Source: Trichobilharzia szidati
Lineage: Eukaryota; Platyhelminthes; Trematoda; Strigeidida; Schistosomatidae
Direction: 5' to 3'
Assembly: GCA_944472155.2 (NCBI GenBank)
Contig: OX235271.1
Location: 24,188,977 to 24,252,976 of the forward strand
DNA length: 64,000 nt
Both the position numbers and the translations under genes were made by a program. How positions within the stretch are numbered: the first letter of the stretch is position 1; each line of letters starts with the position of its first letter. The notes beneath the pieces were generated by a model that was not told the DNA's origin, did not search any database, and saw nothing but the letters and a program-made list of their open reading frames with translations. Below are positions 56,641 through 64,000 of this stretch, piece after piece.

Positions 56641-56730
56641 CGTATCACCGACATTTCAGCAATAGAAATAAACATCACATATTACATCTTCAAGAGGACT
56701 ATTCTCTAGCTTCATCAGGAAATATTACGC
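56641..56730 (-). ncRNA. Hammerhead ribozyme candidate at the 5' end of the family F PLE
   Basis: On the minus strand: stem I outer CGTA, an internal loop, then CTGATGA (56718-56712), a stem II built from AGC/GCT plus further pairs (AGAA/TTCT region), GAAA (56657-56654), then TGTC ending at C17 (56650), followed by GGTGATACG, whose TACG pairs the outer CGTA. All core positions are canonical, while stem III is only about one pair. PLEs are known to carry hammerheads with very short stem III that work best as dimers. Confidence 0.65.
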
Positions 56731-56734
56731 TAGG

Positions 56735-58095
56735 ATTGCGCTTGGTGTTGATCCAGTGACAACACCATCTGACTATCTACACGTTTCTCTATTTGGACAG
56801 AAAGTTCACGTTGATTGTACTTCTCAAAGGAAGTCTCTTCTGTGAAGACACAAAAAATGCCACACTTTACGCCTCGCTTCATCAATTCGTTAGATATGAA
56901 ATTGACTGTTCCCATCACAGGAAGGAAGATACACATCCAGAGATATCATGTATTTATCCTCCACATGACTTTTGACCTCTTAATTTCAACCACCCACCAA
57001 CCCACGCCAATCCAACCCCTGCCCCATACCTAAAACTGATGCACTAAAATAAACATTTGATTGCGAAAATCTTCATGTAAAAACAACCGTGTATATATAC
57101 TAGTGAAGAGTGATCCGAAGATGAGGAGCTAACTGAAAAGGAATATATTTCTTAACCCAAAATGGTTATCTTCAAAAGTCACATCCATATTGTCGCAAAT
57201 TATTCATCCAAACAAAATACGCATTTCTGCCTTCCAACTAACATTGTTCAATGTTGAAATTATTGTCAGATTATTTGTTCCGACTCATTAAATAACTCAC
57301 TACTCAATCACTTTCATAATAATATGTGCTTTCTAAATGAGAAATATTCGTTAGAATATTATTTGCTAGTATTATTTATTTCGAATGCACAGTAATAATG
57401 CTTCTTGTGTATAATATGCTGGTATCCAGGTAATTACATTCTCCAGTAGATATCTAATGCGTCACAACGTTGAAGATGAGATATCACACTCGATCATCTC
57501 AATGTAATTCGATCGATTTACTTGGTTCTGTGGACAGAAGGATAATGACTACAGATAATGTGAGTTTTTTAAGAGCGTTTGGAACTGTTGTTCAAATCGC
57601 TTGGCCAATAGACAGAGAGAGACAAAGGAGGAGGAATGCTGATAACTCCATTTTCTAGGTGCCTGTTGTTTTTTGATACATGGACTCTCGGAATAAGTTC
57701 TTCAAAGTAACCTAAAAATTCTTCTAGTTCTATAGCAAAGAACATCATTGAATGCCTATCATTTCGTAGCTGGAAGCCTAAACTGTTCATTTTAAGATAC
57801 CGCACAAACTCATACTCAGAATATTGTATGATTAATATTATTATTTCTCGAATTCCTAAATTTTCTTGTACTTTTAGCCTGACTAAAATCATTTCCACAC
57901 TAATTACACAATAACTCTTCTCCTGTCCTCCTAGATAATTGTGCCTATTACACAATGGTTATCTGAAGTGTACAGTGTTTAATTTGAGTGCTGCATGTTC
58001 GAATCCTCCTGCAGACGAGATCTTCACCTCGACTACACTTACCATAAATTACACAAATTGATTTTCTGTTAAATTTAAGAAACTTCATACATTTA
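56735..58095. other. Mostly unassigned; one minus-strand frame and a tRNA-like scrap
   Basis: The minus-strand frame 57955-57569 (128 residues; 'YSEYEFVRYLKMNSLGFQLR', 'FFAIELEEFLGYFEELIPR') has a fairly protein-like composition and an acceptor-like TTTTAG upstream, but I recognise no domain and no partner exon. Near 57950-58014 a box-B-like 'GTTCGAATCCTCC' suggests a worn tRNA-derived fragment. Nothing else stands out. Confidence 0.25.
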
Positions 58096-59415
58096 TTCCC
58101 CATAATGAATTTGAATAAGGCAAGAACAACAGTGGTGGTTTGTGCAGAATAATATGGTACCATCATTGCTTATTTCGTTGGCTTCTCATCAACTGCTGCT
58201 TACAGCCTGAATAAATTATGAGGTTTATGTGCGGAAAATACTTGCAAATTTTTCATGATTTCAGTTTACAGATGTTCCGGAATTAGTAAACAGTGCTCAG
58301 AAGATTACGATTATATGGTTTCTAAACAGGCAGTTCAAGTTTAAACAAAGTAAATGTTTGCATACAATGGTAAAGGAGTTGCGTAATAAAGATGAGAGGT
58401 GCATAAGATGCTCAGTGACTAATAAATTAGGTAACAATGTACTGTGTTCAACTCAAATCATAGAAACAAGGGACAAGTAAAATTACAAATTATAAAAGGG
58501 AGGTGAAGTTACAGCCAAAGATTACGTAATCAAATGAAAGAAAGAATAATGTCAGCAAGTTGCCAGGTTGGCAAGGAAAGATTGATAAGTGCTTCTTTCT
58601 GAACACATAAATCGGGTTTCCGGCGTTTGGTAGAGATTGCCTCGGCAACCTTAAGGAGATTTAAGCTTTTTTGCCTATTTATAATTTTAAAGAACTTTTG
58701 CGATACCCACCTCATGACCCATATCAAGGAGATATCTGATAATGGCACTATTGTGAGCATCTGTTCCCTTTAGACGTAGACATTACAGTACATATTGGAA
58801 AAAATCGGAGGTGTGCCCTTCTTTCTATTTTCTCAATGTAACTGCTCCCTCAGAGACATGTAAATTTGTATACACAGTTGGAGTTAACATGAGAAGGATA
58901 TCTGTCGACTTTTGACTGCACCAAAGAGCATGTTGTTCGATAGACGGGAAACAACTTAGCTGCAGGATAGGCTCGGGCTAATAATGTACTCAGTCTTCTG
59001 TTGACCATTGCTGCGATGTTTTCACCTTTAAAATCTAGTTGAATGAAGATAGGCTTTCTTCAACTGTGATTGGTTTGATATTTGAGCCTTCACACTTTCC
59101 ATATTCGTTAATGAATCTTTGAGGATAACTGTTGTTTTTCAACACCTTTTCGAGAATCGTAAATTCTTCCTCTAGTTTCTCTGCAGAGCATATTCTCCTC
59201 GCTCTATAGTACAAAGTCTTGACTAGTGGTTTCGTTAACTGACATCATGAAAAATTTGCAAGTATTTTAAAACTTTTTTGTACATAAACTAAATAATAAT
59301 TTGTTTAGGCTGTAAGCAGCAGTTGATGACAGGAGCCAACGAAATAAGCAATGATGGTACCATATTATTCTGCACAAACCACACTGTTGTTCTTGCTTTA
59401 TTCAAATTTAAGAAA
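58096..59415 (-). mobile_element. Penelope-like element, family C, between inverted flanks
   Basis: Between about 58530 and 59240 the minus strand reads 'RARRICSAEKLEEEFTILEK', 'NNSYPQRFINEYGKCEG', then degenerate GIY-YIG-side pieces and 'KRRKPDLCVQKEALINLSLP'. The flanks 58100-58262 and 59246-59410 are reverse complements ('GAATAATATGGTACCATCAT', 'GCAGCAGTTGATGA', 'CATGAAAAATTTGCAAGTAT'). PLEs can carry their terminal repeats inverted, which fits this layout. Coding sequence is dead. Confidence 0.75.
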
Positions 59416-59771
59416 TATGCTTCATCAGTTGTGAAAGCAATTCGTTTTTCGTCTTAAAGCTTCTAAAACTTATTGAATTACAATTTAAAATAGCAGATAT
59501 CTTCTGAGATATCGGTCAGTAATAGTACAATTTGCCTTCCATGAGATTAACTTCAGTCATATAATACAGATTTGTCTCTCCTCTTAGTTTTCGGATTCTT
59601 ATAAGTGGAGAGTATTTCACTTAGAATCTAGTGATGAATAAATTCGCAGTTAACTAAGACATAATAATAATATGGAATACTTAAAAATTATTAAACACTG
59701 TGAAGTGTGAAGAACTTCTTGAAAAACCAATATGAAATTAGAAGGGACCAATATCTACTAAAGTTCCACAA
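59416..59771. other. Unassigned interval
   Basis: No recognisable gene or repeat. Confidence 0.3.
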
Positions 59772-60119
59772 TGAACAAATCGTCAACAGACTTCAAACGA
59801 CACACTGACAATTCTACAAAACACGTCACCTGCTATCTCATTGACAATCTGTAACAGTGACTTTATCTGTTGAAATGATTCACTCAAAAATTCAAAATAT
59901 CCAAGGATAAGGCTACATCTACTGAAATGACACACTGTAGTCTACTAGGAACCATCCACTCCACACTGATGAAAACCTTAGTCTGCAGACAGACATCATT
60001 AGAGGAGTACGAATGCGATAGTTCATGACACGTCAGTTGGGAGGACAAAAAATGATACTGAGAAGTGCCATTAGTACTTTAAATACAACTGCTTCTTCCT
60101 GCACTTCACCTCCTCCTCT

Positions 60120-60164
<45 letters not shown>
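59772..60164 (+). repeat. Interspersed repeat X, without the SINE
   Basis: Continuous match to 22995-23070 plus 23409-23720, with a single AATCTGTA (59846-59853) where the other copy has the 331-bp hammerhead SINE. Ends in a long ACT microsatellite (about 60119-60164) that resumes at 60427-60441 beyond the solo LTR. Confidence 0.82.
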
Positions 60165-60165
<1 letters not shown>

Positions 60166-60426
60166 GTAACAACAGAAGACAAGGGCCAGGCAACAGAACG
60201 TTTATTACGGAAAATCAACATGTATTTATAGATTTTGATGTACATTATTGTAGGTTAATGTTAGTAGAAAATACAGTCTGTTGATTGGTTGTTGCTCACA
60301 CACAGTTAACCTTGCACCTCTTGTGGCTGTGTCAGTTCATCTGTATGTTAACTGCACCCGCCTGTCCATCTTGACCTTGACCTCAATTACTGTCAACCAA
60401 TTGGCTAGTAGACAGCTCTCACCACA
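60165..60426 (-). mobile_element. Solo LTR of an LTR retrotransposon
   Basis: Read on the minus strand the 262-bp unit begins TGTGGTGAGAG and ends TTGTTACA. It has a TATA-like TATAAATA about 70-80 bases before the end and AATAAA about 40 bases before the end, as in an LTR with promoter and poly(A) signal. It lies inside an ACT microsatellite, with CTAC on both sides (60161-60164 and 60427-60430), which fits a 4-bp duplication although the repeat makes this ambiguous. No internal coding region is present. A Gypsy-type source is likely but not shown. Confidence 0.7.
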
Positions 60427-60547
60427 CTACTACTACTACTACTCTCATTGACATGTTTAATAAATGTTTTTCGAGAACTGTTGTTCTAGCCGTTTTTTCA
60501 ATACCTATGTCATCTACTGGAATATGTCAAATTTCAACCTATTACTA

Positions 60548-60755
60548 TAACCTCTCCTTTTTTGAAAACATTGGAAAGGTTGCTTTTACTTCTTAATCTT
60601 GAACCCTGACTTTGAGGCCTCTATCGATTCCAAAAATTTGCCTACAAAGATATTAGAAGTACTTTAGATGCAGCTGCAGTCTTGAATCCTATCTTCGTCT
60701 CTAGTTAAGACAAAGGGGCTAAATTTGTTCACTGCGTCTTCCTAGGTTTTGAAGG
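60548..60755 (+). mobile_element. CR1-like RT fragment
   Basis: The plus strand resembles the RT of CR1 copy 2: 'TSPFLKTLERLLLL', 'RSTLDAAAVLNP', 'DKGAKFVHCVFL'. There is a stop within it. It is followed after a short gap by a longer CR1 copy in the same orientation. Confidence 0.65.
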
Positions 60756-60789
60756 TTCTAAGAAAGCTAATAAAAACATCATGTTGGAT

Positions 60790-63766
60790 GGGAGCATGCT
60801 TTAAAACGGACAGCTTTAAATCGATCTACTGTTGGTGGCATCGTTGTTAGTACAGGCCACCGTTCTCTCCCCAATAAGTTTATTCATTTGCAGTCTCCCC
60901 TATCATCTGATACTTATGACAACACGGCTATAATCACACTACAAAAAACATGGCTTCACGAGTTCTGTGATTATAATTTTATCTCACTAAATATCTTCAC
61001 ATTATTCAGGAAAGACAGACTTTGCTCCAAAAAGACATGCGGAGGAAGGGTTACAATCTGTATTCATTCTCAGTAGTCGATTTCAAACAATGTATTTTTA
61101 ACATTCTTGAGTGGCTTTATCGATTGTATTGTCATCAAATGTAGTCCCAAATACTTATCAAAGTAGAAATACATTTTTATCTTGAACATTTATGTTACGC
61201 CTGGCTGTTCTGTATCGGATCTATCTGATTTTGCGGATGAATTCACTGTATTTGCTGCTGCTCATCTTGAGAAGTCTCTGTCAATAGTCACTGGTGACTT
61301 CACTTCCTTCAACTGTCCCTTCCTTGAATCAATTGACCATATAAATATTGTCAACTTTGCCACTCGTCTTGACGGAACACTGGATTTAGTGTTCACATAT
61401 GATGTTGGAATATATGAAGCACACAGAAGTGTTCCTATAATGAACTCAGCTCTTTGTATTATTTGAGTGCTGCCCAAAATATATAGCAAGTCACACTCAA
61501 ATATCATCTCACACCTTTCCAAAAGAACACCCAGCAGAGATGCTAGTCATAGGATAATTTACAGAAAATTAGAGACATGCTACGTGACACTGACTGGGAA
61601 CTATTTACTGAGCACACACTGAATGATACAATCACAAATATTGAGGATTATCTAAAAATTTTGCATCGTTGTGTGCTGCCCTAAACAGACGCTATGCAAA
61701 AGCCTTGACCGTTTCTCTTCTCCTCATCTCAAAAATGCCACGAAGAGAAAAGAGAGGCTGTACAAATCTCAAGACAAATCTGGTCTGAAAGGATAAACTT
61801 CCTGGTGAAACCAGAAATCCAACGGTGGAACACAATTTATAACCAAAGAGACTTGTCTTGTAAAACTCCTAGAAATATGTGGATACTTTTCAGTAAAATT
61901 ACAGGTTGTGGGAAGCAGTGTAATCATGTCCCCTCTGTTGATGTCAATTCTCTCAGCAAATCCTGCATATACTCTCCTAGGGATGCTTTTGTCTCCAATA
62001 TAACAAATAACGAGGTCAGTGACTTTCATGTATTTAACACTTTTTATATTCTTAAGTGTTTGAAATCTCTTAAACCTTCTCAGAGACTAGGTCCTGATGG
62101 TGTATCTGCTGTTGTCCTCAGGAGATGTGCTGATATTTTACGTTACCGACTTACAAACATATTCAATACTTTCTTCTCCAGTAATGTTGTGTCTGCTGCG
62201 TGGAAAGACATTAAAATTACCCCCGGTACCCAAATCAGATTCTGGGAATAATGTTAAATTTAGACCTATTCCAATGACCTCTCTTTTTTAAATTAATGTA
62301 GAAATTACTTTGACTCAACCTTGTGCTCTCCTTAAAAGTTTTATTGATCCCAAACAGTTTGCTCATAAGCAAGGTAGAAGTACGTGATAACATTGTCTCC
62401 TCCTTAGACAGAGGGACCAAATATGTACTTTATACCTTCCTCTACTACACATCTGCTTTTGAATTAGTACCTAGATGCCTTTTGTTAAATAAGCTTTCCT
62501 TTACACAAACCGAGTCCTGTGCCGTTGACTGGTTGCATTCTTATTACTCAAATAGAATGTAGTATACTGTACATAAAGGTGAATCTTCTGCCTTGCTTAC
62601 CAAAGCCGGTGTTCCTCAGGGTACTGTCCTGTCTCCTTTCCTTTTCTTTCTTCTGACATAACTTGCTTCTTTTTAACGAAATCAACTTCTTCAAACACGC
62701 CGATGACATGACAGTCTCGCCTCCTGTCAAGTCCCAATCAGACTGTTGAAAGTTTAATTGCTTTTTGTTGTAGATCAGTCAGTGGTCTAAGCTAAATGAT
62801 CTTGCGTGAAATCCGTCAGAATGCCGGAGTATCGACTTCTCCTTTAGACATAAAAGTGATCTACAACTGCTGGTCAGCACACATGTTGCTTGTAGCACAG
62901 AGGCGACTGTAGTAGAAACTAAGTCTAACACAAAGTACCTTGGTAAAGTTCTAACCTCCGGCCTTACTTGGTCATCCCATGCTTTATCGATCCCCATGGA
63001 AATGTTTCGTCGAAGCTCCTATATTGAGAAACTAAAGCAATCTGAAATGACTCAACTTCTACTTGTACAATTTGTTAACTCTTGTATCTTACCTATTGTA
63101 CTTTATTGCTCCCCATTAGTCTTTCCTGGGCTACTGTAAATGGACCATTTCATTTTGAGAAGAGTATTAAAGGTTATCAGCAGGTCAAGTGGTGTGCAAC
63201 TAAGTCAGCTTGTCACTACATTGGTTGACAGACATCTGAACTCTTGTGAGAAGTGGTCTAAATCCATAGTGTCTAACCTTCAACACTCCTTCTATTCTCA
63301 ACTCTCCCCACACTTGTATCTTATCTGGTAGAAGCAGGAGTCAGTACAAAAGATTATATGCTCTTAATACGAGGTATAGGAATACAAAGATACCATATTT
63401 GGTCAGCCACGTGTTCCATGAGATAGAGACAATGTAAAGCGTGAAACTTTTGAATTAGTCCGTTGTTAGCTAAATAACCAGCTCTTTTATTATCTCCTGT
63501 TTGTAATTTGTGTGACAGTTCCTCAATTGACTGACAATCTTTGATACTAGCCTTATTATTATTCACAATTTTTCGTACACAAATATCACTTCACTCTCAG
63601 TACAAATACCAAATAAGAACTGTCATTAACCATCCTGTAATATAATCTTTATAATTGTTTTTAATATTATTTCGATAAAATGAAATGCAATAATATACCT
63701 AATGCTGAAAATTCCACACTGTAGCATTAGTACTGTTTTGGAATAAAGCGAATTATTACTAGTAAA
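60790..63766 (+). mobile_element. CR1-like LINE copy 4, nearly full length, degenerate
   Basis: Pieces in order: 'TAIITLQKTWLHEFCDYN' (60888-61076), 'LSIVTGDFTSFNCPFLE' and 'IMNSALCII', where the endonuclease SDH has become SAL (61182-61466), 'SFIDPKQFAHKQ', 'AFELVPRCLLLNKLSFTQT', 'KAGVPQGTVLSPF', 'FKHADDMTVS', 'LRRVLKVISRSSGVQ' (63140-63331). There are many stops. The 3' UTR shares 'GCTGAAAATTCCACACTGTA' and ends 'AATTATTACTAGTAAAACA' at about 63766. Copy 3 (28201-29668) is its close relative in inverse orientation. Confidence 0.85.
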
Positions 63767-64000
63767 ACAAATTCCTGTAATTATTTTCCTTGCCAGTTGT
63801 TTTATTTTATTTGTTTTTGTTGGTTATGCCTTCGTAATATGTGTGTAGTGTGTAAAGTATACGACATATTGTGTTTTCTTAATTAGATATATGATCTAAA
63901 TAATAAGGCTGATTAGGTTTGAGTGACCTTCAGACACTGTGGTAAATTCTACCATAGACACCGACTCTAGGTGCCACCATCCTACTAATTAGTAGAAATA
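63767..64000 (+). repeat. Foldback element, second copy (cut by window end)
   Basis: Matches the reverse complement of 24600-24794 ('AATTCCTGTAATTATTTTCC', 'ACACCGACTCTAGGTGCC' in part) and reaches the central 'CCTACTAATTAGTAG' at the window end. As at 24795, a CR1 3' terminus directly abuts its outer end. Confidence 0.75.

Noticed and set aside
57569..57955. 128-residue minus-strand frame as a host gene
   Set aside because: Protein-like composition and a possible acceptor site, but no domain, partner exon or clear donor site. Kept only as a note in the interval entry.
59305..59350. Hammerhead ribozyme in the PLE flank (TTGATGA ... GAAA)
   Set aside because: The bases between TTGATGA and GAAA do not form a stem II, and no UH cleavage triplet follows GAAA. 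The same holds for the inverted flank near 58170-58200.
60025..60245. Thr-rich and Val-rich frames over the ACT microsatellite
   Set aside because: They are translations of a trinucleotide repeat and run into the solo LTR.

Overview
The window is a eukaryotic, repeat-dominated, AT-rich stretch, most likely from a blood fluke (Schistosomatidae). Three things suggest this: hammerhead-ribozyme SINEs with the core and flanks of the schistosome Sm-alpha family; many Penelope-like elements (PLEs) with GIY-YIG endonuclease domains, beside CR1-like and RTE-like LINEs; and tRNA-headed SINEs. The genus is inferred from these repeats, not from a species-specific gene.

Only one convincing host gene is present, at 38602-45093 on the minus strand. 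It is a 2163-residue secreted thioester protein (alpha-2-macroglobulin / complement C3 superfamily) in one uninterrupted 6.5-kb reading frame. It has a signal peptide, MG domains, an EGF-like cassette apparently inside MG5, the GCGEQ thioester, tyrosine where C3 has its catalytic histidine, and a C-terminal NTR/C345C-like domain.

Layout. 1-7 kb: decayed RTE copies, a tRNA-headed SINE and two PLE remnants. 7.7-20.5 kb: a very large inverted repeat with arms of about 3.6 kb; its 5.6-kb spacer holds a PLE remnant interrupted by a 217-bp hammerhead SINE and a CR1-like element with an 868-codon endonuclease-RT frame. 21-30 kb: PLE, SINE, a second hammerhead SINE, a 94-bp-arm hairpin, a foldback element, two abutting CR1 copies and an RTE fragment. 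30.9-32.1 kb: a hairpin with 507-bp arms. 33-38 kb: an in-frame PLE/LINE chimera, PLE remnants and a SINE with target-site duplication. 38.6-45.1 kb: the thioester gene. 46-52 kb: nested RTE, SINE and PLE insertions, several as head-to-head foldbacks. 53-56.7 kb: two PLEs, one nearly intact with a candidate hammerhead upstream. 58-64 kb: another PLE, a solo LTR in a trinucleotide repeat, and CR1 sequence.

The elements are linked. The same tRNA-like SINE head carries an RTE-type 3' tail in some copies and a CR1-type tail in another. PLEs, LINEs and SINEs are nested with readable target-site duplications. Inverted head-to-head copies recur in unrelated families, which suggests snap-back cDNA synthesis as a common way of making structure here.
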